DNA from: Alphaproteobacteria bacterium
GTDB taxonomy: Bacteria; Pseudomonadota; Alphaproteobacteria; Micavibrionales; UBA2020
DNA length: 64,000 nt
Direction: 5' to 3'
Assembly: GCA_025934695.1 (NCBI GenBank)
Contig: JAICWS010000001.1
Coordinates: 773,301-837,300 of the forward strand
The notes beneath the pieces are model-generated. The model was not told where the DNA came from. It saw nothing but the letters and a program-made list of their open reading frames with translations, and did not search any database. Below, piece after piece: positions 31,043 to 38,374 of this stretch. Positions within the stretch are counted from its first letter, which is position 1, and each line of letters opens with the position of its first letter. The translations under genes were made by a program, and so were the position numbers.

Positions 31043-31606
31043 ATGTTTCCTTTCGGATCGCTGAACCGCATCGTGCGCGATGTGACGGAAAAAGTTTCCG
31101 CCGCTTTGACCATCTCTGCCGCCGGCGAGAAGATCGACGGGCTGATGGCCGTCCGCGACGATTCAAACACGCAGATGCGAAAGCTTGAGCGCCGCATCGG
31201 CGACCTCGGCTTTGGCGGGCTCTTAGGCTTCTTCCCCGGCTTGGGCATGATGATCGCTGGCGCGACGCCCTTCCTGGCCGCGCCGTCGCTCGCCGCCGTG
31301 ACAGGCGTGCTGCTGGCCACACCGCTGTTCGCGGCGGGTCTTGGCGTGATGGCACTGTCGCTCGGCACACTATGTCTTGCCGGCAAAGGCGTGGACCGGC
31401 TGCGCGAAGACCGTGACATTATCGAGAAGAAAATACACCGCGAAGTGCTGAACACGGCGAAGGCGCGTCCGCAGGAAGCCGAAAAATCGCAACGCTTTTT
31501 CGCAAGCCTCGCCGGCACCTACAATGCCGCGTCGCATGGCGATACATCGTATGAAAAGCTGGCCGCCCGCGCGTACCGCAAGGCGCCGGCACCGGCGGCG
31601 GCTTAA
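31043..31606 (+). CDS. Hypothetical membrane protein
   Basis: 187 aa, unrecognised. An amphipathic N-terminal region of about 55 residues is followed by two hydrophobic segments (about residues 56-78 and 82-110, rich in Gly, Ala and Leu), then a charged helical C-terminus with KGVDRLREDRDIIEKKIHREV. The topology suggests a hairpin in the inner membrane with both ends inside. The ATG at 31043 has AGGAT nearby; a TTG two codons earlier is also open. It is convergent with the small exported protein gene. Confidence 0.65.
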   Translation: MFPFGSLNRIVRDVTEKVSAALTISAAGEKIDGLMAVRDDSNTQMRKLERRIGDLGFGGLLGFFPGLGMMIAGATPFLAAPSLAAVTGVLLATPLFAAGLGVMALSLGTLCLAGKGVDRLREDRDIIEKKIHREVLNTAKARPQEAEKSQRFFASLAGTYNAASHGDTSYEKLAARAYRKAPAPAAA

Positions 31607-31612
31607 CCGCTT

Positions 31613-31927
31613 TTACTGGAACAGGCCCTTGAACCGCTGGACGAACTTCGCGACGTCCTGGCCCTGACCTTCGCCGGCTGTGGCGGCGCAGGCCATGGAG
31701 TCGCCGGTTTTCGTTTCGTTATAATTGACGCTGGCGATGGTGTTGCCATCAGCGTCTTTCGCATCCTTGGAATGGTAATCCATCCATTTTGTGACGTTCT
31801 TGTAGACCTGGCAGGGCTGGCCGGTTTTCATTTCGTGCTGCACATAGCGGTCGGCGACATAGGCCGTTCCGCCCACGCCGACAGCGGTGGCAAAAGCGAA
31901 CGTCAGGGCATGGCTGGTAAACGACAT
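31613..31927 (-). CDS. Small exported protein
   Basis: 104 aa from the ATG at 31927, which has GGAGTACC upstream. The N-terminus (SHALTFAFATAVGVGGTAYVA) is a signal peptide or anchor. The mature region has two Cys (GQPCQVY and SMACAATAG) that could pair in the periplasm, and an acidic-polar middle. No family recognised. The frame continues upstream to 31999, but that part lacks a good start and is not needed. Confidence 0.55.
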   Translation of the reverse strand: MSFTSHALTFAFATAVGVGGTAYVADRYVQHEMKTGQPCQVYKNVTKWMDYHSKDAKDADGNTIASVNYNETKTGDSMACAATAGEGQGQDVAKFVQRFKGLFQ

Positions 31928-32010
31928 GGTCTGGTACTCCGGAGTTTGTGAAACTGGACGGAATACAGCATGGGAGGAATGGCAAGTCAATCGCCCCACT
32001 ATGAACGCAT

Positions 32011-32128
32011 GTCAGCCCGGCGAAGGCCGGGGTCCACGGACCTGAAAGAAGAATCCATGAGTAACGGGCAAACAGTTAAGAGCGGAGCGTGCAAAGTCCG
32101 TGGACCCCGGCTTTCGCAGGGGTGGCAC
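32011..32128. repeat. Palindromic repeat, family A, paired copy
   Basis: CAGCCCGGCGAAGGCCGGGGTCCACGGAC and GTCCGTGGACCCCGGCTTTCGCAGGGGTGGC (cores only) face each other across about 60 bases. The flanking GTCCACGGAC/GTCCGTGGAC extension is also present at 7328. Confidence 0.8.
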
Positions 32129-32149
32129 AGATAACTGAACTTCGTATTA

Positions 32150-32665
32150 TTAGGCCGTCTCGACTTCTTTCGAGCGCGGGCGCAGAAAGCCCTGATCGAG
32201 ATCCTCCATCCCGTCCGAAGAAGGTTGCGGCTGCGGCTGACCCTGCGGCTGCACGACTTGCGCCGGCATGTCGACCATGGGCTGCGGCTCTTCGCCGGTG
32301 ATGGGCTGCTGCTGCTGGTATTGCGGCGGGTTGAACTTGTTATATTCCTCGGTCATGTCGTTGATCATGCGCTGATAATGCTCGGCATGCTGGAGATAGC
32401 TTTCCGCCAGGATGCGGTCGCCGGCCGAGGCCGCGTCACGCGCGAGGGTCACGTATTTTTCGTTAATCTGGTAAGCGTTGCCGCGAATGCGCACATCGGG
32501 CCCGTTGCTGTCGAAGGTCTGGACCCGGGGGTTGACCCGCCGCCCGCCGCCACCACTATGGTTGTTGCCATGGTTATGGTTGTGATGATGGTGATTGCCT
32601 TGATGATGACGCTGGCCGCCGTCATTGCGGCCGCGGAATCGACGCCCGTTTTGATTGTGTCTCAT
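32150..32665 (-). CDS. DUF4167 domain protein
   Basis: 171 aa. The N-terminus is Arg/His/Asn/Gly-rich (MRHNQNGRRFRGRN, then a His-Asn run), followed by the conserved block VQTFDSNGPDVRIRGNAYQI and AAGDRILAESYLQHAEHYQR that defines DUF4167. The rest is Gln/Pro-rich and disordered. The family is alphaproteobacterial and usually lies next to prmC and prfA, as here. The RGG-like start suggests RNA binding, which would fit a translation-related neighbourhood, but function is not established. Confidence 0.9.
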   Translation of the reverse strand: MRHNQNGRRFRGRNDGGQRHHQGNHHHHNHNHGNNHSGGGGRRVNPRVQTFDSNGPDVRIRGNAYQINEKYVTLARDAASAGDRILAESYLQHAEHYQRMINDMTEEYNKFNPPQYQQQQPITGEEPQPMVDMPAQVVQPQGQPQPQPSSDGMEDLDQGFLRPRSKEVETA

Positions 32666-32841
32666 GCGCTCACTTTTTTGCTTCGATAAAATTGCCCCAT
32701 GTTCCCCGTAGGGACTTATGCCTTAACCCCGATTGCGCCTGCTGTTTTTGGGACACACTCTTTATTGCAGGAGCAACATTCTTCTAGTTTATCTTATTTG
32801 CGATTCAGTTGGGAAGCAGTTTCTGCCAAAGCCCTATCTTT

Positions 32842-33804
32842 TCAGGGTCTTCTTGCCGCGATCACCCGATCGCTCCCGGCTAAATCCGGTACCACTTGTA
32901 TCATAATCATGCCTGCCTGGGCAAGGATGGATTTAACCGCCTCCCCTTGGGTGTGGCCAATTTCAAACAGTGCCCAGCCCCCCGGTTTTAACCAGTTGTT
33001 CAGCCGGCTCGCGATGGACCGATAGCATTCCAGCCCCTCCGGCCCCGACACCAGTGCCGCGCGAGGATCGTACTGCGCGACCTCAGGCGACAGGTCTTCC
33101 ATCTCGCCTTGCGCAATATAGGGCGGGTTGGAGATGACAAGGTCGAACATGCAGCCCCCTCTCCGCTCGTCGCGGGAGAGGGTTGGGGAGAGGGATTGTC
33201 CTGAACCTGATGAAGCCGGACAATCCCTCTCCCCCCGCCCTCTCCCGGCATGCGCCGGGAGAGGGAGCCCGACCGCATAATTTTCCCAACCGGTCGCTAC
33301 AAATTGAGCCCGCTCCGCCAGATCCAGCGCCGCCGCGTTCTCCCGTGCCGTTGCTGTTGCTTCTTCTGATATATCAATCCCTACCCCTGTTGCGTTCGGG
33401 TATTCGATGAGAAGCGAAAGCAGCAGGCAGCCGGTGCCTGTGCCGAGGTCGAGGATGGCCGACGGCTCTGGCCTGACAAGCTTCAAGGCCATTTCAATCA
33501 GCGTTTCAGAATCCGGTCTCGGATCAAGTGTTTGCGGGGTGATTCTAAATTCCGACTTCCAGAATCCGCGATGGCCGATAATGCGCGACACCGGCTCGCG
33601 TTTCAGCCGGCGGTTGATAGCCGCATTCAAATCTTTTGCTTCCGCTTCACTGAGGATGTAATTCAAACTGGTCAATAATTTCGCCTGCGGCCAGCCCAGC
33701 ACATGCTGGACCAACAGCCGCACATCCAGGCCAGGGTTTTCGATACCGGCAGCAGCGAGCCGGTCCTGCGCGCCCGCAATGAAGTCTTTAAGTGAAGTAG
33801 CCAA
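32842..33804 (-). CDS. prmC: Release factor glutamine methyltransferase PrmC with an in-frame repeat insert
   Basis: 320 aa. It methylates the Gln of the GGQ motif in RF1 and RF2; RF1 is encoded just upstream. Motifs: N-terminal helical domain with EPVSRIIGHRGFWKSEF, SAM loop LDLGTGTGCLLLSL, and the catalytic SNPPYIA. Between FVATGWENYAVG and MFDLVISNPPY there is a segment of about 39 residues encoded by a family B palindrome (33155-33269), keeping the frame open. Without it the protein would be about 281 aa, the normal length. The insert falls just before the NPPY strand, probably in a surface loop. Start TTG at 33804 with AAAAGG upstream; no closer ATG. Confidence 0.9.
   Translation of the reverse strand: MATSLKDFIAGAQDRLAAAGIENPGLDVRLLVQHVLGWPQAKLLTSLNYILSEAEAKDLNAAINRRLKREPVSRIIGHRGFWKSEFRITPQTLDPRPDSETLIEMALKLVRPEPSAILDLGTGTGCLLLSLLIEYPNATGVGIDISEEATATARENAAALDLAERAQFVATGWENYAVGLPLPAHAGRGRGERDCPASSGSGQSLSPTLSRDERRGGCMFDLVISNPPYIAQGEMEDLSPEVAQYDPRAALVSGPEGLECYRSIASRLNNWLKPGGWALFEIGHTQGEAVKSILAQAGMIMIQVVPDLAGSDRVIAARRP
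33155..33269. repeat. Palindromic repeat, family B, inserted in frame in prmC
   Basis: The left hairpin CCCTCTCCGCTCGTCGCGGGAGAGGG and right hairpin CCCTCTCCCGGCATGCGCCGGGAGAGGG (described by their cores) flank GGAGAGGGATTGTCC and its mirror GGACAATCCCTCTCC. About 115 bases and nearly the same as the intergenic copy at 22566-22682, so the insert is recognisably the same mobile or spreading element. Confidence 0.9.
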
Positions 33805-33878
33805 GCTAACCTTTTCCGCTTCCAGCGATTAGCCGCCGGACCTATATAGAGCAGTATATAGGCTGAGCCGGAATATGA

Positions 33879-34061
33879 CTAGCGCTTGCGCGGCGCGTCT
33901 TCATCGATGGCTTTATTGAATTGCGCCGTGGCATGATCGATCGTCTGCCCCACCTGCTGGCCAAAGGTCGGCGGCTGGTGCTGGCGGTCCCAGACCAGGA
34001 TGCCGATCACGACGACCAGCGCGAAAATGACGGCGACAAGAACCTGCTGCGTGTTCTGCAT
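33879..34061 (-). CDS. Small single-span membrane protein
   Basis: 60 aa from the ATG at 34061, which has GGGAGG 8 bases upstream. One clear membrane helix (VLVAVIFALVVVIGILVW, about residues 7-24) is followed by a short polar tail with FGQQVGQTIDHATAQFNKAI and a charged end. Likely an inner-membrane protein with its C-terminus outside or inside unresolved. Unknown family. The frame is open to 34148 but the upstream part lacks coding character. Confidence 0.6.
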   Translation of the reverse strand: MQNTQQVLVAVIFALVVVIGILVWDRQHQPPTFGQQVGQTIDHATAQFNKAIDEDAPRKR

Positions 34062-34178
34062 GGCGGTGCCTCCCGAGAATTCAGGAAAATTGTCTCTTTC
34101 TGGCCAATGCGGCGCAATCCGTAAAGTTCCCGATTTCCTGTTGCGCATTATATAAAGTCTCGTCTAGGACTGGAGGCT

Positions 34179-34682
34179 ATGGATACCCATTTCGAATTTG
34201 CCTACCGCCCGCGCATCCGGACGCTACTCCTCGCCATCGTCTTCTTTGGCTTGGGCGCCCTATTCCTGGTGCATCTGGGCGAGACGAATGCCCAGGGCCT
34301 GCTGATCGACGGGGCGATCGAACTGTCGCCGGAAAACGCAACACGGTTTTATTATGTCATGGCGGCGCTTGCCGGCGTTTTCGTCGTCTTAGGCTCGCTC
34401 GGCATCGCGGAGCTGGTGTTCTCGCCGGAAAAACCGGTCCTGCGCCTGACGCCCGACGAGATCATCATTCCGCCCTTCCTGTTCCGCCGCGAGGCGCGGA
34501 TTATTCGCTACCGCGATATCACCAAGCTGTCTTGGCAGCGCGTCGGCACCCAGAAGATCATGACCATCCGCCACGGCGACCGCAAGCGCGCGGATCTCAA
34601 CAGCGCCTGGTTCGCGAATGAGGCGAGCTATCAGCAGGTCGTTTTATTCATTTGCGCCAGGACAGGAACGGTCTACAGGTAA
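34179..34682 (+). CDS. Hypothetical membrane protein with a PH-like C-terminal domain
   Basis: 167 aa. Two membrane helices (about residues 14-33 and 59-83) separated by a short loop, then a soluble beta-rich domain of about 80 residues containing LRLTPDEIIIPPFLFRREAR and YRDITKLSW. The strand pattern and the position of the conserved-looking I-x-Y-x-D-I are those of bacterial PH-like (bPH) domains, which is inference. No enzymatic motif. Divergent from the small membrane protein gene at 34061. Confidence 0.6.
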   Translation: MDTHFEFAYRPRIRTLLLAIVFFGLGALFLVHLGETNAQGLLIDGAIELSPENATRFYYVMAALAGVFVVLGSLGIAELVFSPEKPVLRLTPDEIIIPPFLFRREARIIRYRDITKLSWQRVGTQKIMTIRHGDRKRADLNSAWFANEASYQQVVLFICARTGTVYR

Positions 34683-34700
34683 CCGCCCTCAACCCCTGAC

Positions 34701-34797
34701 GTCATCCCCCCGAAAGCGGGGATCCAGCAGGCCGAAGGTCTGCACATTTATTGAATGCGCGCTTCGCGCGCTGGATTCCCGCCTTCGCGGGAATGAC
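34701..34797. repeat. Palindromic repeat, family A, paired copy
   Basis: GTCATCCCCCCGAAAGCGGGGATCCAGC and GCTGGATTCCCGCCTTCGCGGGAATGAC (cores) in opposite orientation, spaced by about 40 bases that include a GCGCGCTTCGCGCGC hairpin. Lies between convergent genes. Confidence 0.85.
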
Positions 34798-34809
34798 GAA
34801 TTCTTGTGA

Positions 34810-35886
34810 TTACCAACTCATCTCCGCCAGCTTTTCGGCCTGGTCGTTGGAGATGAGGGGGTCGATGATTTCGTCGAGGCATTCACCGCTCATGACCCGG
34901 TCGATCTTGTAGAGCGTCAGGTTGATGCGGTGGTCGCTGACGCGTCCTTGCGGGAAGTTATAGGTGCGGATGCGCTCGGACCGGTCGCCGGAGCCGACCT
35001 GTTCCTTGCGGTTGGCGGAGCGCTCGTCGGCGAGCTTCTGCCGCTGCACTTCATAAAGGCGGGAGCGCAGGATCTTCATCGCGCGCGCCTTGTTCTTATG
35101 CTGCGATTTTTCGTCCTGCTGCACGACGACGGTGTTGGTCGGCAGGTGGGTGATGCGCACGGCGGATTCTGTCTTGTTGACGTGCTGGCCGCCCGCGCCG
35201 CCGGCGCGCATCACGTCGATGCGAAGGTCCGCGTCATTGATGACGATGTCGACTTCTTCGGCTTCCGGCAGCACGGCAACGGTGGCGGCTGACGTATGCA
35301 CCCGCCCCTGCGCCTCGGTCGCAGGCACACGCTGCACGCGGTGCACGCCGGATTCAAATTTCAGGCGCGCGAAGACGTCGCGGCCCGAAACCTCGATGAT
35401 GGCCTGCTTGATGCCGCCGAGATCGCTTTGGGAGAATTCCATGACCTCGAACTGCCAGCCCTTAATGGCGGCGTAGCGCTTGTACATATCGAACAGGTCC
35501 GCCGCGAACAGGGCCGCTTCGTCCCCGCCGGTGCCGGCGCGGATTTCGAGGATGGCGTTCCGGGCATCCGCCGCATCCCTGGGCAGCAGGGCGATGTGGA
35601 TTTTCTTTTCGAGGCCGGGCAGTTGTTCCTTGAGACGGTAATAATCTTCTTCCGCCATGGCCCGCATGTCCTTGTCGGCCTGCGGGTCTTTCATAATTTC
35701 TTCAAGGTCGGCGAATTCCTTCTGCGCGCCCTTGTACTCGCGGATGGTGGCGGCGAGCGGCGTCAGTTCGGCATATTCCTTCGACAGTTTCGTGAACTGG
35801 TCGGAGGGGAGCGTGCCCGAGGACATCAGCCCTTCGATTTCCTGGAAGCGGCCCAGCACTTGGCTCAGTTTCCGGTCGAGCGACAT
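34810..35886 (-). CDS. prfA: Peptide chain release factor 1
   Basis: 358 aa, normal. It reads UAA and UAG stop codons and triggers peptide release. The catalytic loop is [18 protein letters not shown], containing the GGQ that PrmC methylates, and a PAT-type codon-reading motif is visible in the [14 protein letters not shown] stretch. prmC lies downstream on the same strand, the usual arrangement, although small genes and a repeat separate them here. Confidence 0.97.
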   Translation of the reverse strand: MSLDRKLSQVLGRFQEIEGLMSSGTLPSDQFTKLSKEYAELTPLAATIREYKGAQKEFADLEEIMKDPQADKDMRAMAEEDYYRLKEQLPGLEKKIHIALLPRDAADARNAILEIRAGTGGDEAALFAADLFDMYKRYAAIKGWQFEVMEFSQSDLGGIKQAIIEVSGRDVFARLKFESGVHRVQRVPATEAQGRVHTSAATVAVLPEAEEVDIVINDADLRIDVMRAGGAGGQHVNKTESAVRITHLPTNTVVVQQDEKSQHKNKARAMKILRSRLYEVQRQKLADERSANRKEQVGSGDRSERIRTYNFPQGRVSDHRINLTLYKIDRVMSGECLDEIIDPLISNDQAEKLAEMSW

Positions 35887-35907
35887 TACCCCACCCCAAT
35901 AAAGAAA

Positions 35908-36063
35908 TTTGAACGCGAAGACCCGAAGGCCCGAAGAAGCATGCTCAGCTTCGCGCAGCGAAGCATTAAAACTCTCAACGCATAAAAGAAGATGGGGCGC
36001 TGGCGCGCCCGGGGAACGGCGCGTACAATGACCTTCGGGTCTTCGGGTCTTCGCGTTAAATCT
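35908..36063. repeat. Inverted-repeat element with GAAGACCCGAAG arms
   Basis: The arms TTGAACGCGAAGACCCGAAGG and CCTTCGGGTCTTCGCGTTAAA (shortened) are each about 28 bases, nearly perfect complements, and lie about 90 bases apart. The interior holds a second smaller dyad, TGCTCAGCTTCG...CGAAGCA. It is unlike families A and B and appears once in the window, between ispG and prfA. The shape is that of a miniature inverted-repeat element or a large hairpin leader of prfA. Confidence 0.7.
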
Positions 36064-36070
36064 TTCATAG

Positions 36071-37198
36071 CTAAGCCGCGTGATCTTTCGCCGCTTTGGC
36101 TTTTTCGATTTCGGCGGCTTTTTGTTCGACGAGCCCGACGAGGTGCGCGACGATGTCTTCGTTCTGCAACCGGTGCGCCGGCTGGCCCTTGAGATAGACC
36201 TGGTGGGTGCCGCGGCCGCCGCCGGTGAAGCCGATGTCGGTCATCAGCGCCTCGCCGGGGCCATTGACGACGCAGCCGATGACCGACAGCGTCATCGGCG
36301 TCGTGATATGCGCAAGACGTTCTTCAAGCACGCGCACGGTTTCAATGACGTCGAACTGCTGGCGCGCGCAGGAGGGACAGGCGATCACATTCACGCCGCG
36401 ATGGCGCAGGCCCATGGACTTGAGGATATCGAAGCCGACCTTGATCTCCTCGACCGGATCAGCTGAAAGCGAAACGCGTATCGTATCGCCAATCCCGGCC
36501 CACAACAGGCTGCCGATGCCGATGGAGGATTTGATGGTGCCAGTGCGCAAGCCGCCCGCTTCCGTCACGCCGACATGCAGGGGATAGTCGCAGGCTTCCG
36601 CCAGCTGCTGATACGCTGCGACGGCCAGGAACACGTCCGAGGCCTTGCAGGAAATTTTGAAGTTGAAGAAATCGTGGTCTTCGAGAATTTTGATATGCCG
36701 CAGAGCCGAGGCGACCATGGCTTCCGGGCAAGGCTCGCCGAACTGTTCGAGCAGGTCCTTCTCGAGCGAGCCCGCATTCACGCCGATGCGGATCGAGCAA
36801 TTGTGGTCCTTCGCTGCCTTGATGACTTCTTTGACGCGCTCTTCCGAACCGATGTTGCCGGGGTTGATGCGCAGGCAGGCGGCACCGGCTACCGCGGATT
36901 CAATCGCGCGCTTGTAGTGGAAATGGATGTCGGCGACGATCGGCACCGCCACCTCGGCGATAATGTCCTTCAGCGCCTTGGTCGAGGCTTCGTCCGGGCA
37001 GGAGACGCGGACGATATCGGCCCCCGCCTTTTCCAGCGCATGTATTTGCGCGACTGTCGCCTTGACGTCGGAGGTCAGCGTGTTCGTCATCGACTGCACG
37101 GTGATCGGGTGGTCGCCGCCCACCGGCACCTTGCCGACATAGACGGTGCGCGCTTTCCGGCGGTGGATCTGCCGGTATGGCCTGACCGCGCCCGTCAT
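36071..37198 (-). CDS. ispG: 4-hydroxy-3-methylbut-2-enyl diphosphate synthase (IspG/GcpE)
   Basis: 375 aa. It is the penultimate enzyme of the methylerythritol phosphate route to isoprenoids and needs a 4Fe-4S cluster, linking it to the suf operon in this window. Cluster cysteines are seen in IACPSCARQ (CxxC) and [12 protein letters not shown]. The N-terminal TIM-barrel part has [22 protein letters not shown]. The start codon overlaps the rodZ stop by one base (TGATG), so the two are translationally coupled, a known arrangement in several proteobacteria. Confidence 0.97.
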   Translation of the reverse strand: MTGAVRPYRQIHRRKARTVYVGKVPVGGDHPITVQSMTNTLTSDVKATVAQIHALEKAGADIVRVSCPDEASTKALKDIIAEVAVPIVADIHFHYKRAIESAVAGAACLRINPGNIGSEERVKEVIKAAKDHNCSIRIGVNAGSLEKDLLEQFGEPCPEAMVASALRHIKILEDHDFFNFKISCKASDVFLAVAAYQQLAEACDYPLHVGVTEAGGLRTGTIKSSIGIGSLLWAGIGDTIRVSLSADPVEEIKVGFDILKSMGLRHRGVNVIACPSCARQQFDVIETVRVLEERLAHITTPMTLSVIGCVVNGPGEALMTDIGFTGGGRGTHQVYLKGQPAHRLQNEDIVAHLVGLVEQKAAEIEKAKAAKDHAA

Positions 37199-38373
37199 CA
37201 GTCATGCACCAGCGGGTGTGACGAGCGATATTGCGGCGCGGAGGAGCCGCCATTGCGCTTGAGCGCATCGGGGTTCAGCGGCACGCCGCGCACGATCTGG
37301 CCCGACTGGCCGAGCGTGCCGGTATCGCGGCCGTCAACATAAACGGTAAGGCCGCCCGCATTTGAGGTGATCATCTGCAGGCCGGTCTCGTCAGGAACGA
37401 AGTAACGCTCGCCGGGGCGCAGCACGCGCTTGAGCACGATATTACCCTCCCCGTCCGTCACCTGCACCCAGGTCGACTGGATGGCATGCAAGACGATACG
37501 CCCGCGGCCGGGGCGTATATTGATGGTTTCATTCTGCTGCGCGCGCGGCTGGGATTCAGGCGAAGGCGCATGCTCCTCTGTCGGCATCATCATCGGCGTT
37601 TCGGCCTTGGCAGTCTGCGTCTTGTCCGCCTTGGCAGGGGCAGCCGTCGCCTCTGCGGTAGACGGCGTGATCGTCGCGGCGGTTTTTGCCGCGGCAGGAA
37701 CTGCCGCCGGCGTAGCGGCAGCTGTCGCCGCTGCTGCCGGTGCCGCGGCGGGCGCGGCGGCAGTCGCTGCGACCACCGTTTCGGCAGCGCCCGTTGTTGT
37801 CGGGATCGGTGTCGTGCCGGCGCCGGATGCCTCGGTCGGCGCCGTGCCGACGTTGGCCGTCAGCGGCGCGATTTCAGGCGGCGGCGCGGGAATGTTGCTG
37901 GCGACGGTGCTGGCGGTTTTTTCCTCGCCGCCCGAGAAGAAGAACCAGGCGCCGAGAAGAACAGCGACCGCCACGACGCCCGCGCCGATCATGAACAGGT
38001 CGGGCATCTTGTGTTCGGCCATCGGCTCGGGGAACTTGAGGTCGGGCTTGGCGGGCGCGACGCTGTGTTCCGCCTTGAACTTGATGGCAACTGACGTGGG
38101 GTCGAGCTTCAGATAGCTGGCGTAGCTCTTGACGAAGCCGAGCGCATAGGTCATGCCCGGCAGGCTTTCGATATGGCCTTCCTCGATGGCGCGCAGCTGG
38201 GCGACGCGGACGTGGATGGCGGAGGAGACTTCTTCCAGCTCCATGCCCTTCTGCTCGCGGGTGTGGCGCAAAAGCTCACCCGCCGTCATATCCTGCGTAT
38301 CGCGCGCGGGCGCAGGCGCGGGTTCGCCGCTGGCGTGGGATTTCTTGCGTTTCTTTTCGCGTTCGTCTGCCAT
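37198..38373 (-). CDS. rodZ: Cell-shape regulator RodZ-like protein
   Basis: 391 aa. The cytoplasmic N-terminus holds a helix-turn-helix of the RodZ type ([20 protein letters not shown], then [21 protein letters not shown] and [13 protein letters not shown]). One membrane helix follows (about residues 127-146), then a long Ala/Thr/Pro-rich low-complexity linker (about 150-260) and a C-terminal periplasmic DUF4115 domain ([20 protein letters not shown]). RodZ couples MreB to the wall-building machinery. It lies between ptsP and ispG, overlapping the latter. The linker is unusually repetitive in Ala and could vary between strains. Confidence 0.88.
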   Translation of the reverse strand: MADEREKKRKKSHASGEPAPAPARDTQDMTAGELLRHTREQKGMELEEVSSAIHVRVAQLRAIEEGHIESLPGMTYALGFVKSYASYLKLDPTSVAIKFKAEHSVAPAKPDLKFPEPMAEHKMPDLFMIGAGVVAVAVLLGAWFFFSGGEEKTASTVASNIPAPPPEIAPLTANVGTAPTEASGAGTTPIPTTTGAAETVVAATAAAPAAAPAAAATAAATPAAVPAAAKTAATITPSTAEATAAPAKADKTQTAKAETPMMMPTEEHAPSPESQPRAQQNETINIRPGRGRIVLHAIQSTWVQVTDGEGNIVLKRVLRPGERYFVPDETGLQMITSNAGGLTVYVDGRDTGTLGQSGQIVRGVPLNPDALKRNGGSSAPQYRSSHPLVHD

Positions 38374-38374
38374 T

